Program-made: the position numbers and the translations under genes
Source of the DNA: an uncultured Brevibacterium sp.
GTDB taxonomy: Bacteria > Actinomycetota > Actinomycetes > Actinomycetales > Brevibacteriaceae
Assembly (NCBI GenBank): GCA_902489215.1
Contig: CABTZE010000010.1
Coordinates: 1 to 24,109 of the forward strand
Direction: 5' to 3'
Length of the DNA stretch: 24,109 nt
Notes under the pieces: model-generated
Seen by the model: the letters and a program-made list of their open reading frames with translations, nothing else
Told to the model about the DNA's origin: nothing
Database searches by the model: none
Shown: positions 14,567 to 22,239 of the stretch, one piece after another
Numbering within the stretch: the first letter of the stretch is position 1
How the letters are laid out: each line of letters starts with the position of its first letter

Positions 14567-16432
14567 ATGTGTGGAATTGTTGGATTCGTCGGAAACCCGA
14601 ACGCCCAGATCACCGCTGAAGACGTCACAGTCGGAGGCCTCAAGCGAATGGAGTACCGCGGCTACGATTCCGCGGGCGTCGCATTCGTAACCGATGATGG
14701 CCAGCTGGCCTCAGCGAAGAAAGCCGGAAAGCTCGACAACCTCAAAGCTGAGCTTGCAGAGCACCCGCTGCCGAAAGCCGTGACCGGCATCGGCCACACC
14801 CGCTGGGCTACCCACGGTGCGCCGACCGACGAAAACGCTCACCCCCACCTGGCTGACGACGGCCGCCTGGCGCTCATCCACAACGGGATCGTCGAAAACT
14901 ACGCGTCGCTGAAAGAGCGGCTGCTGAAAGACGGCGTTGAATTCGCCTCCGAAACCGACACGGAAGTCGCAGCCCATCAGCTGGCCAGGAACTACCGCGA
15001 AACCGGTGACCTCACCGAGGCCATGCGACGAACCTCCAACCAGCTCGAAGGTGCTTTCACCCTGCTGGCCGTCCACGCTGACAAGCCTGGAACGGTTGTT
15101 GCCTCCCGCCGCAATTCGCCGCTGGTCATCGGCCTGGGCGAAGACGCGAACTACCTGGGATCGGACGTTGCGGCCTTCATCGACTACACCCGCCGCGCCG
15201 TTGAGATCGGCCAGGACGAAGTCGTGACCATCACCGCTGACTCCGTCGACATCATGGACTTCGACGGCAACCCGGTCGAAGGCACCGAATACGAAATCGA
15301 CTGGGACCCGGCAACCGTGGACAAGGGCGGCTTCACGTCCTTCATGGAAAAGGAAATCCACGACCAGCCACAGGCAGTCGCCGACACACTCCTGGGCCGC
15401 TTCGACACGGAAGGCCGCCTCACACTGGACGAAATGCGGATCGACGAATCCGTGCTGAAGTCCGTCGACAAGATCATCGTTGTAGCCTGCGGTACAGCCG
15501 CCTACGCCGGTCAGGTCGCCAAGTACGCGATTGAACACTGGTGCCGCATTCCGGTTGAGGTCGAACTGGCCCACGAATTCCGCTACCGCGACCCGATCGT
15601 GTCCGAAAAGACACTCGTCGTTGCGATTTCGCAGTCCGGCGAAACGATGGACACCATCATGGCGCTGCGCCACGCCCGCCACCAGGGTGCGAAGGTCGTA
15701 GCCATCTGCAACACCTACGGTTCGACGATCCCGCGTGAATCCGATGCTGTGCTGTACACACACGCCGGACCGGAAATCGCTGTCGCCTCGACCAAGGCGT
15801 TCCTGTCCCAGATCGTCGCCTGCTACCTGCTGGGCCTCTACCTGGCGCAGCTGCGCGGCAACAAGTACCGCGACGAAATCCAGCTGATTCTGGACGAACT
15901 GCAGAACATCCCGAACAAGGTCCAGCAGCTCCTGGACGATGACTCCCAGCAGATCACGGACCTGGCCAAGCGCCTGGCAGACACCCCGTCCGTGTTGTTC
16001 CTCGGCCGTCACGTCGGCTTCCCCGTGGCAATGGAGGGCGCGCTCAAACTCAAGGAGCTCGCCTACATCCACGCGGAGGGCTTCGCCGCCGGCGAACTCA
16101 AGCACGGGCCTATTGCGCTCATCGATGAAGGCCAGGTTGTCATCATCATCGTGCCCAGCCGCTTCGGCCGGGATTCGCTGCACGCCAAGGTCGTGTCCAA
16201 TATTCAGGAGGTCCGGGCACGCGGAGCCAACACGATCGTCATTGCCGAACAGGGTGACGAGGCGGTGCGCGAGTACGCATCCGAAGTCATCTACGTGCCC
16301 AACACCACCACGCTGCTGGCACCGTTGCTGACGACGGTGCCGCTGCAGATCTTCGCGATGGAGCTGGCGCAGGCCAAGGGCCTGGACGTTGACCAGCCGC
16401 GCAACCTCGCGAAATCGGTCACGGTCGAATAA
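14567..16432 (+). CDS. glmS: Glutamine--fructose-6-phosphate aminotransferase (isomerizing)
   Basis: 621 residues starting MCGIVGFVGN, with Cys2 the N-terminal glutaminase nucleophile after Met removal. It makes glucosamine-6-phosphate, the substrate of GlmM. The glutaminase domain (1 to about 240) shows HTRWATHG, ALIHNGIVENY and ETDTEV. Two sugar-isomerase (SIS) domains follow: CGTAAYAGQVAKY, AISQSGETMDT and ASTKAF in the first, GRHVGFPVAMEGALKLKEL and HAEGFAAGELKHGP in the second. The C-terminus PRNLAKSVTVE is the family end. The start is fixed by Cys2; an upstream in-frame GTG/ATG extension is a shadow of the coaA 5' region. No glmS ribozyme is expected or seen. Confidence 0.97.
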   Translation: MCGIVGFVGNPNAQITAEDVTVGGLKRMEYRGYDSAGVAFVTDDGQLASAKKAGKLDNLKAELAEHPLPKAVTGIGHTRWATHGAPTDENAHPHLADDGRLALIHNGIVENYASLKERLLKDGVEFASETDTEVAAHQLARNYRETGDLTEAMRRTSNQLEGAFTLLAVHADKPGTVVASRRNSPLVIGLGEDANYLGSDVAAFIDYTRRAVEIGQDEVVTITADSVDIMDFDGNPVEGTEYEIDWDPATVDKGGFTSFMEKEIHDQPQAVADTLLGRFDTEGRLTLDEMRIDESVLKSVDKIIVVACGTAAYAGQVAKYAIEHWCRIPVEVELAHEFRYRDPIVSEKTLVVAISQSGETMDTIMALRHARHQGAKVVAICNTYGSTIPRESDAVLYTHAGPEIAVASTKAFLSQIVACYLLGLYLAQLRGNKYRDEIQLILDELQNIPNKVQQLLDDDSQQITDLAKRLADTPSVLFLGRHVGFPVAMEGALKLKELAYIHAEGFAAGELKHGPIALIDEGQVVIIIVPSRFGRDSLHAKVVSNIQEVRARGANTIVIAEQGDEAVREYASEVIYVPNTTTLLAPLLTTVPLQIFAMELAQAKGLDVDQPRNLAKSVTVE

Positions 16433-16443
16433 GAGTCGAATAA
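16424..16443 (+). repeat. 11-base tandem duplication over the glmS stop
   Basis: GTCGAATAA occurs at 16424-16432 (containing the TAA stop) and again at 16435-16443, giving an 11-base period. A backup-looking second TAA follows. Small and probably a replication slip. Confidence 0.6.
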
Positions 16444-16445
16444 AA

Positions 16446-16464
16446 GCGGCCCACGGTCGGCCGC
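16446..16464 (+). other. Hairpin between glmS and acpS
   Basis: GCGGCC pairs perfectly with GGCCGC around a 7-base loop. There is no T-run. It could attenuate read-through from glmS into acpS, but the genes remain close enough to be co-transcribed. Confidence 0.35.
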
Positions 16465-16492
16465 ACACGAACCCAGTAAGGAGAGCAGAGTC

Positions 16493-17023
16493 GTGGGAAT
16501 CATCGGCATCGGCGTTGACATTGCCGACGTTCCCCGGTTCCAGGAGCACATCGAGCGGGTGCCCGAACTTCTGGACCGCCTGCTCACCCCGGCTGAACAG
16601 CTGAAGAAGAACGGCAAGCGGCGCAGCCCCGAAAGCCTCGCAGCCCGATTCTCGGCAAAAGAGGCGCTGGTGAAGGCTCTGCAGTTCCCGCAGATCATTC
16701 CGTGGCAGGAGGCCGAGGTGGTCTCAGCATTCTCCGGCGCCCCGTCTTTCCGTTTGAGCGGCTGGGTGCTGGAGATGTTCCGCCAGCGCGGCGGTGAGCA
16801 CGTGCACCTGTCGATCACGCACGACGGGGACCGCACCATCACGTACGTCATCGTCGAAGGCAGCGGACTGGCGCTGTCGCCGCCTGTCGACCAGCCGGCA
16901 CCTCCCGTGCCCGGAACGGAAGAACACGATCGCGCGCTCGCCCAGTTCCGCGCCGATGTCGCGGCCAGGCGCGAAGAGCGCAACCGCATGCGTGAGGAAG
17001 CCCGCCGGAACAACCCCAGCTGA
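16493..17023 (+). CDS. acpS: Holo-[acyl-carrier-protein] synthase with C-terminal extension
   Basis: 176 residues from a GTG with AAGGAG 9 bases upstream. Transfers the 4'-phosphopantetheine arm of CoA to acyl carrier protein. Motifs: IIGIGVDIADVPRF with metal ligand D9, FSAKEALVKAL with E57, and HLSITHDGDRTITYVIVEG at the end of the core fold. AcpS is normally about 115-130 residues. Here a Pro-rich hinge (PPVDQPAPPVPG) leads into a 45-residue highly charged helix rich in Arg and Glu. The extension has no motif I know. Placed between glmS and nnr; it uses CoA made through CoaA, encoded nearby. Confidence 0.92.
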   Translation: MGIIGIGVDIADVPRFQEHIERVPELLDRLLTPAEQLKKNGKRRSPESLAARFSAKEALVKALQFPQIIPWQEAEVVSAFSGAPSFRLSGWVLEMFRQRGGEHVHLSITHDGDRTITYVIVEGSGLALSPPVDQPAPPVPGTEEHDRALAQFRADVAARREERNRMREEARRNNPS

Positions 17024-17073
17024 AGCAGCAGTGCCTCTGCAGCGCGCTCAGCCCGAACAGAACAGGAAACACG

Positions 17074-18534
17074 ATGCCCCGCCCCTCATACACCGGTGAG
17101 CAGATCCGCCAGGCCGAAGCCCCGCTGTTGGAAGCCGGTGAAGGCGACCGGCTCATGCGCCGGGCCGCGGGTCAGCTGGCGGCCGTGTGCCGGCGGGTTC
17201 TGCGTTTAGGCGGAGGTGCCGTCTACGGAAGGCGCGTGGCTGTTCTCACCGGGCCCGGCAACAACGGCGGGGACGCTCTGTTTGCAGCCGCCGACCTCGC
17301 CCGCCGAGGTGCGGCCGTCACCCTTCTGCACACCCTCGGCACACCGCATGCGGCGGGACTCGCCGCTGCCGTCAGCGCCGGCTGCCGGCGGGTGGATATC
17401 GGCGAAGCGCCGGGTCACCTGGGGGCTGCTGACCTGGTGATCGACGGGATTTTCGGCACGGGTGCGAAACCGCAGCTGCCGGAGGACATGGTGCAGCTCA
17501 TCCGCGTGTGGCAGGCCAGTTCGGCCCGCGCAGAAGGGCAGATCACCGTCGCCGTCGATGTACCTACCGGCATTGACGCTTCAACAGGCCGCAGGGCGCA
17601 GGCCGCCGTGCAGGCCGACTGGACCGTGACGTTCGGAGGCCTCAAAACCGGCTTGTTCACGGGTGCTGGAGCGCACGCTTCTGGCCGTGTGGTGCTTGCT
17701 CCCATTGGCCTGGACTTTTCGGACACCGTGCCGGACGCGTGGGTGTACAAGCGCAGTGACCTGCGCGAACTCGTGAAAGCGCCGACGGGCGAGGACCACA
17801 AATACACCCGAGGCGTCGTCGGCATCTGTGCCGGTTCCGCTGACTATCCGGGGGCTGCTGTTCTGTGCACGAACGCGGCGGTGGCCGCCGGCGCCGGAAT
17901 GGTGCGCATCACCGGTGATGATCGGCTGCGCTCAGCCGTCACATCCCATGTGCCGGAAGCCGTGGCAGCTGACGGTCGTGTGCAGGTGTGGGCCGTCGGC
18001 CCCGGAAGTCCCAGCGAAGACAGAATGGCGGCCGCGTTCGTAAGCGGTGAGCCCGTCATCGCCGATGCCGGAGCACTTGACCACCTACCCGAACGGTTGC
18101 CGGCAGGCAGCATCATCACACCCCACGCCGGTGAACTCGAAAGGCTGCTCACGGCACGCGGCCACAGCGTTCAGCGCAGCCAGATCGAACAGGATCAGCT
18201 GCGCTGGGCCCGTACTGCCGCCCGTGAACTCGACGTGGTCGTTCTGCTCAAAGGCCACCGCACCGTCATCGCAGAACCCGACGGCACCGTCCACCTGCCG
18301 CCGGCCGGTTCAGCGAATCTCGCAACAGCAGGCTCCGGTGACGTTCTCACGGGGGTGCTTGCAGCGCTCCTGGCAGAAAGAGCGGCAGCCAAACGGCACC
18401 TCGAGCCCGGTGTGACAGCCGTGACCGCCGCAGCCGCGGTCCTGCTCCACGGGAGGGCAGGGAAAGCCGCAACACACGCCTCCGGCTTGCCGCGAGCAGT
18501 GGAGCAGGCTGTGCTGAAAGCACGTGCGCGTTAG
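17074..18534 (+). CDS. nnr: Bifunctional NAD(P)H-hydrate epimerase / ADP-dependent NAD(P)H-hydrate dehydratase
   Basis: 486 residues; the usual fusion of a YjeF_N epimerase domain and a ribokinase-like dehydratase domain. It repairs damaged (hydrated) NADH and NADPH. N-domain: YTGEQIRQAE and the LTGPGNNGGDALFAA loop (about 58-72), then VIDGIFGTGAKPQLP and AVDVPTGIDASTG. C-domain: GSADYPGAAVLCTNAAVAAGAGMVR, ITPHAGELERLL, LLKGHRTVIAEPDGTVHL, and the nucleotide-binding NLATAGSGDVLTGVLAALLA. The usual TGG in that motif reads TAG here as amino acids (T-A-G-S). AGGAAA lies 8 bases before the ATG. alr starts 9 bases after the stop. Confidence 0.95.
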   Translation: MPRPSYTGEQIRQAEAPLLEAGEGDRLMRRAAGQLAAVCRRVLRLGGGAVYGRRVAVLTGPGNNGGDALFAAADLARRGAAVTLLHTLGTPHAAGLAAAVSAGCRRVDIGEAPGHLGAADLVIDGIFGTGAKPQLPEDMVQLIRVWQASSARAEGQITVAVDVPTGIDASTGRRAQAAVQADWTVTFGGLKTGLFTGAGAHASGRVVLAPIGLDFSDTVPDAWVYKRSDLRELVKAPTGEDHKYTRGVVGICAGSADYPGAAVLCTNAAVAAGAGMVRITGDDRLRSAVTSHVPEAVAADGRVQVWAVGPGSPSEDRMAAAFVSGEPVIADAGALDHLPERLPAGSIITPHAGELERLLTARGHSVQRSQIEQDQLRWARTAARELDVVVLLKGHRTVIAEPDGTVHLPPAGSANLATAGSGDVLTGVLAALLAERAAAKRHLEPGVTAVTAAAAVLLHGRAGKAATHASGLPRAVEQAVLKARAR

Positions 18535-18543
18535 GATCAAGGC

Positions 18544-19827
18544 GTGTCCCCAACGTCATCTGATCTCCTGCCCACAACGGCCTACGGTCCGTCGCTGCTG
18601 AAAGCGCTCATCGACCGTGACGCCATCCGCACCAACCTCGCAGTGCTGCGAGAACACGCGGGCGAAGCTGATGTCATCCCCGTCGTCAAAGCCGACGCCT
18701 ACGGTCACGGCATCACGAATGTTGTTCCCGTGCTGGTCGAAGCCGGAATCCGCCGAATCGGCACCGCCACCGTGCCGGAAGCCCTGCAGGTGCGCGACCT
18801 TCTGGAGCGGCTCGCCGCCGAAGGGCTCGAAGGTGCCGCCGACACTGTTGTTCTGTGCTGGCTTATGCCTATCGGCGTGGACTTCGCTGGGCTCGCCCAG
18901 AAGAACATTGAGGTGGGCATCAGTGCGGCCGAACAGCTGCCGCACCTGGTCGAAGCCGCCCGGAAGAGTACGGACAATTCGCTGCGCATCCACATCAAGA
19001 TCGACTCCGGTCTGGGTCGCGGTGGGATGACCGAGCGCCAGTTCGACGGCTTTCTACGCGAGGTGGCCCAGCTGGATGACGATGTTCGTGCCGGTCTGAA
19101 GATTGTTGGCGCCATGACCCACCTGGCGGTTGCCGATGAGCCGGGAAGCGAATTCACCGACCACCAGTACAGCATCTTCACCGAGGAGATCTCGAAGCTG
19201 CGCGGTTTCCTCCTCTCCCAGCCAGACCTGGGACACCCGGACGAACTCATCGTCCACGCCTCGAATTCGCCTGCAGCGTTGAGCATTGGCACCGGGCCGG
19301 ACACTCTGACCGCGCGTGCCGTGCGGACCGGACTGGCCGTGTACGGGCTCAGCCCCTTTGCCGGCAGCACTCCGGAAAGCCTGGGACTGCGCCCGGCCAT
19401 GACGCTGAAATCGCAGGTCATTGCGCTCAAAGACGTCGCCCGCGGCAGCCATGCCAGCTACGGACTGACCTACACGTGCGAGGCCGACACCCGCTTTGCG
19501 CTGGTAGCCGGCGGCTACGCCGACGGTCTGCCGCGTTCGGCATCCAACGCGGCACGCGTGTTCATTGGGGGACGCCAGTACCGGCAGGTGGGGCGTATCG
19601 CCATGGACCAGATTGTGGTGGAAGTCGGTCTTGACTCTGACGTGAGTGTTGGCGATGACGTGACCATCTTCGGGCCTGGCGATTCCGGCGAGCCCACCGC
19701 AGCCGACTGGGGCGCATGGGGCGGAACCATCAACTACGAAATCGTCACCGGAATCGGCAGCCGTGTAGAGCGGGTCTTGACGGGCCGGGCGGTCGGGGAG
19801 CCAAGCGAAGCCGGGGAGACCGCGTGA
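18544..19827 (+). CDS. alr: Alanine racemase
   Basis: 427 residues from a GTG; AGGA overlapping the nnr stop acts as ribosome binding site. A PLP enzyme giving D-alanine for peptidoglycan. PLP-lysine K49 lies in VVKADAYGHG; the catalytic tyrosine is Y306 in SHASYGLTY. Other blocks are HIKIDSGLGRGGM, HASNSPAAL, VRTGLAVYGLSP, LVAGGYADGLPR, GRIAMDQIVVEVG, and NYEIVTGIGSRVERV at the C-terminus. The tail of about 15 residues and an N-terminal leader of about 15 make it longer than the usual 370. The TGA overlaps the tsaE GTG by 4 bases. Confidence 0.97.
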   Translation: MSPTSSDLLPTTAYGPSLLKALIDRDAIRTNLAVLREHAGEADVIPVVKADAYGHGITNVVPVLVEAGIRRIGTATVPEALQVRDLLERLAAEGLEGAADTVVLCWLMPIGVDFAGLAQKNIEVGISAAEQLPHLVEAARKSTDNSLRIHIKIDSGLGRGGMTERQFDGFLREVAQLDDDVRAGLKIVGAMTHLAVADEPGSEFTDHQYSIFTEEISKLRGFLLSQPDLGHPDELIVHASNSPAALSIGTGPDTLTARAVRTGLAVYGLSPFAGSTPESLGLRPAMTLKSQVIALKDVARGSHASYGLTYTCEADTRFALVAGGYADGLPRSASNAARVFIGGRQYRQVGRIAMDQIVVEVGLDSDVSVGDDVTIFGPGDSGEPTAADWGAWGGTINYEIVTGIGSRVERVLTGRAVGEPSEAGETA

Positions 19828-20315
19828 GCCGCATCGACATCGAGCTGCGCAATCAGGCCCGCACGGCCGAACTCGCAGCGGCACTCGCACCGCAGCTGCG
19901 AGCGGGGGACCTCATCATCCTCACCGGCGGCCTCGGGGCGGGCAAGACCACGTTCACCCAGTCGTTGGCCGCACACCTCAACGTGCGCGGGCGCGTTTCC
20001 TCACCGACCTTCATCATCGCCCGCGAGCACCCGCCGGTCGGTGACGGCCCGGGGCTCGTCCACGTTGACGCCTACCGGTTGGAAGACGCCGCGGAACTCG
20101 ATGACCTCGACCTCGACTCCGAACAGGACGAAGTCGTCACGGTCGTCGAATGGGGTGCAGGCATGGCCGAATCCCTGGCCGATGATTACCTTGAGATCAC
20201 TCTGACCCGGCCGGATTCCGCAGACCCTGAATCCGGTCAGCGCACAGCGAGCCTGCAGGGCTTCGGTGATTCCTGGACCGGCCGTTTGGCGCGTGTGAAA
20301 GAGGCAATGCAATGA
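19824..20315 (+). CDS. tsaE: tRNA t6A37 biosynthesis ATPase TsaE
   Basis: 163 residues. The GTG at 19824 overlaps the alr stop (GTGA) and has GGGGAG (19813-19818) 5 bases upstream; a longer in-frame reading from 19716 is alr sequence. P-loop GGLGAGKTT (35-43), then SPTFIIAREH and the switch-like HVDAYRLEDAAELDDLDL and VVEWGAG, all typical of TsaE. This ATPase supports turnover of the TsaB-TsaD complex, which adds threonylcarbamoyl to A37 of ANN-decoding tRNAs. The stop overlaps the tsaB ATG by 4 bases. Confidence 0.95.
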   Translation: MSRIDIELRNQARTAELAAALAPQLRAGDLIILTGGLGAGKTTFTQSLAAHLNVRGRVSSPTFIIAREHPPVGDGPGLVHVDAYRLEDAAELDDLDLDSEQDEVVTVVEWGAGMAESLADDYLEITLTRPDSADPESGQRTASLQGFGDSWTGRLARVKEAMQ

Positions 20316-21103
20316 CCGCGCAGGACACTAACAAAGACAAGCCCACCGGCGCGAAGCCGCCGGTTGTCGTCGCACTCGATACATCGTCCGCGGCCTCCGT
20401 CGCGGTTGTCGCCGATGACCGCGTTGAGGCCGAATGGGCGCAGTCGCGCGCTCGCCGTCACGCTGAGCTTCTGGGCCCTGCACTGACCGATGTGCTGAAG
20501 CAGGCGCCAGAACCCGAACTCGTTGCAGTCGGCGTGGGGCCTGCACCGTTTACCGGTATGCGCGCCGGCATCGCCTCTGGCTTGGGCTTCTCTGTTGGGT
20601 GCGGGCTGCGGACGGTGGGTGTGCGTTCGCACGACGGTTTGGCGCTCGCGGTGTACGAACAGCTGCGTGCTGACGGGGAAGACGTCGACGGTGTTCGGAT
20701 CCTGGTTGCCTCGGATGCTCGCCGCCGTGAGGTCTACTGGGCTGAATACGCAGGACTTGACGAGGACGGCCTGCCGATCCTCGTCGCGGGTCCCGATGTT
20801 GCCAAACCCGCCGACCTCGCCGCACTTAAGGGACTCGGTCCAGCTGACAGCAGCGAACCGAGCCCAACAGGCTCGAGCCCTGAGGAACCGGGCTCGACAG
20901 CGCCTACGGTCCTCCGCATCGGCGCCGGTTTTGAGCTCTACGCTGACGTGCTTGGTACACCCGATCCGCGCTTCCCAACGGAAGCGCTCGCGGCGGACAT
21001 TGCCCGCATCGCCGCCCGGACGGAAGCCGCTGGACGCGAGCAGCTGGAGCCCATCCCGCTGTACCTGCGCGAACCTGACGCCAAACCGCTGCCCGGCCGC
21101 TGA
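20312..21103 (+). CDS. tsaB: tRNA t6A37 biosynthesis protein TsaB
   Basis: 263 residues, ATG overlapping the tsaE TGA (ATGA). TsaB is the degenerate ASKHA-fold partner of TsaD. Landmarks: VVVALDTSSAASVAVV (about 18-33), RRHAELLGPALTDVL, the hallmark GVGPAPFTGMRAGIASGLGFSVG, and VASDARRREVYWAEY. The N-terminal 17 residues are polar and not conserved. About residues 171-194 are a Ser/Pro/Glu-rich low-complexity insert (DSSEPSPTGSSPEEPGST) whose DNA contains clustered inverted repeats. The C-terminus IPLYLREPDAK resembles the usual YLR end. Confidence 0.93.
   Translation: MTAQDTNKDKPTGAKPPVVVALDTSSAASVAVVADDRVEAEWAQSRARRHAELLGPALTDVLKQAPEPELVAVGVGPAPFTGMRAGIASGLGFSVGCGLRTVGVRSHDGLALAVYEQLRADGEDVDGVRILVASDARRREVYWAEYAGLDEDGLPILVAGPDVAKPADLAALKGLGPADSSEPSPTGSSPEEPGSTAPTVLRIGAGFELYADVLGTPDPRFPTEALAADIARIAARTEAAGREQLEPIPLYLREPDAKPLPGR
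20859..20896. repeat. Alternating inverted-repeat cluster inside tsaB
   Basis: CGAGCC(C) occurs four times in 38 bases with alternating orientation: 20859-20865 forward, 20870-20875 reverse, 20874-20880 forward, 20890-20896 reverse. This yields two adjacent perfect hairpins: GAGCC-5-GGCTC and GAGCCC-9-GGGCTC. It coincides with the low-complexity insert of TsaB. Confidence 0.7.
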
Positions 21104-21145
21104 CCGCACAGCCCTGACTGCCCAACACGCGAACGCCCAGCAGCT

Positions 21146-21598
21146 ATGACCGTCACCCTGAGCCCCCTGCAGTGGTGGGACATTCCCACCGCCGCCGCAA
21201 TGGACCGCGAAATCTTCGGCGCGGATGCCTGGAGCGAAGACTTCTTCTGGACGCAGGCGGCAAGCCCAACGGTGTTCCTCATTGCCGCGCACGCTGAGCA
21301 GGGCCTGGCCGGTTTCGCTGGGCTCAGCATCAGCGGCAAAGAAGCTGAGATCCTCACAATCGCCACCCACCCGAACATCCGGGGCCGAGGTGCCGGTCGC
21401 CTCCTTCTGGAATCCCTTCTGGATACTGCCCGCACCCGTGGGGTCGAGGCGGTGTACCTCGACGTGCGCAGTGACAACACTGCCGCTCTGGGCCTGTACG
21501 AATCGTTCGGCTTTGCTGTTCTGCACACCCGGCCCGGCTATTACACGGGCGCTGACGCACTGGTCATGCGGGCGTCGTTGCTAGGCTTGGAAGCATGA
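21146..21598 (+). CDS. rimI: Ribosomal-protein-alanine N-acetyltransferase-like GNAT enzyme
   Basis: 150 residues, GNAT fold. EILTIATHPNIRGRGAGRLLLESLL (about 68-92) is the RimI core, with the acetyl-CoA loop R79-G-R-G-A-G84. YLDVRSDNTAALGLYESFGF and RPGYYTGADALVMRA follow, the characteristic C-terminal half. RimI acetylates the N-terminus of S18 in Escherichia coli; in actinobacteria it often has broader N-terminal or lysine targets, and is linked with the t6A genes as here. 42 bases separate it from tsaB. The stop overlaps the next ATG by 4 bases (ATGA). Confidence 0.92.
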   Translation: MTVTLSPLQWWDIPTAAAMDREIFGADAWSEDFFWTQAASPTVFLIAAHAEQGLAGFAGLSISGKEAEILTIATHPNIRGRGAGRLLLESLLDTARTRGVEAVYLDVRSDNTAALGLYESFGFAVLHTRPGYYTGADALVMRASLLGLEA

Positions 21599-22239
21599 TT
21601 TCGGCATCCATCACACAGTGGGAAGACGGCACAGATCTTGTGCTCGAAACAGCTATCAGCGCCGACCTCCACACCGTGTGGAAGCGCATCACCAGCCCCA
21701 TGGAATGTGCGCTGTGGTTCGCCCCTTTCCACCCGGTCCAAGACGAAGACGCTGATCAGGGTGAGGGCGCCTCGGAAGCCAGCGGCGCCTCGGAGGTGAG
21801 CGACGGCGCGGAAGCCAGCGCAATCGAGTTCGACTTCGAGGGAAGCCCCCTGACGGCCCACGTGTTGTCCTGCGTTGAAGATGACCACGTGCTGGTGGAA
21901 CTCGGCGGGCTCGGCCGCATCAGCCTGCGCCTGTCAGAGTCCGCACCCGGCCAGCCCAGTGAACACCCCACTGAACAGCCCAGCGTGACCGTGACAGCCG
22001 CCCACACCTACGCATCTGACGAAGAAGCCGCCCAGCTCATCCCGCAGGTAGGCCCGGTCTGGGATACGCACCTGCGCCTGCTGGTCGGCACTTTCGCTGC
22101 CGCCGATCTCACAGAATCCGAAAGCGAAGCCGCTCTCTACGCCCGCTACACCCAGCTGGCAGTCGACGAATTCGGCGCCGAAACCGTGCAGACCGGCGCC
22201 GCCCCCGCCCCGGAAGGCGATGACGGCGACGATGACTGA
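21595..22239 (+). CDS. SRPBCC/START-like domain protein (AHSA1-like) with acidic insert
   Basis: 214 residues. LETAISADLHTVWKRITSPMECALWFAPF (about 17-45) resembles the start of SRPBCC/AHSA1-type ligand-binding domains. Later strands (TAHVLSCVEDDHVLVELGGLGRISLRL) and the terminal helix (GPVWDTHLRLLVGTFAA) fit that fold. Two acidic insertions break it: a GASEAS-type tandem repeat (about 58-75) and QPSEHPTEQPS. The C-terminus is poly-Asp/Glu rich (EGDDGDDD). Cytosolic, no signal. Start and stop overlap rimI and tsaD, so it is a built-in operon member; the ligand and role are unknown. The family call is by pattern, not certain. Confidence 0.75.
   Translation: MISASITQWEDGTDLVLETAISADLHTVWKRITSPMECALWFAPFHPVQDEDADQGEGASEASGASEVSDGAEASAIEFDFEGSPLTAHVLSCVEDDHVLVELGGLGRISLRLSESAPGQPSEHPTEQPSVTVTAAHTYASDEEAAQLIPQVGPVWDTHLRLLVGTFAAADLTESESEAALYARYTQLAVDEFGAETVQTGAAPAPEGDDGDDD
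21766..21819 (+). repeat. Three 18-base in-frame tandem repeats
   Basis: Units at 21766-21783, 21784-21801 and 21802-21819 (GGCGCCTCGGAAGCCAGC type) encode GASEAS, GASEVS and DGAEAS inside the SRPBCC-like gene. The first two differ at three positions; the third is more diverged. Confidence 0.85.

Noticed and set aside
14711..16549. 612-residue minus-strand frame opposite glmS
   Set aside because: Antisense shadow of a certain gene; its translation is full of Val/Asp/Gly without motifs.
20237..21526. 429-residue minus-strand frame across tsaB and rimI
   Set aside because: Spans two certain plus-strand genes and the gap between them; no domain visible.
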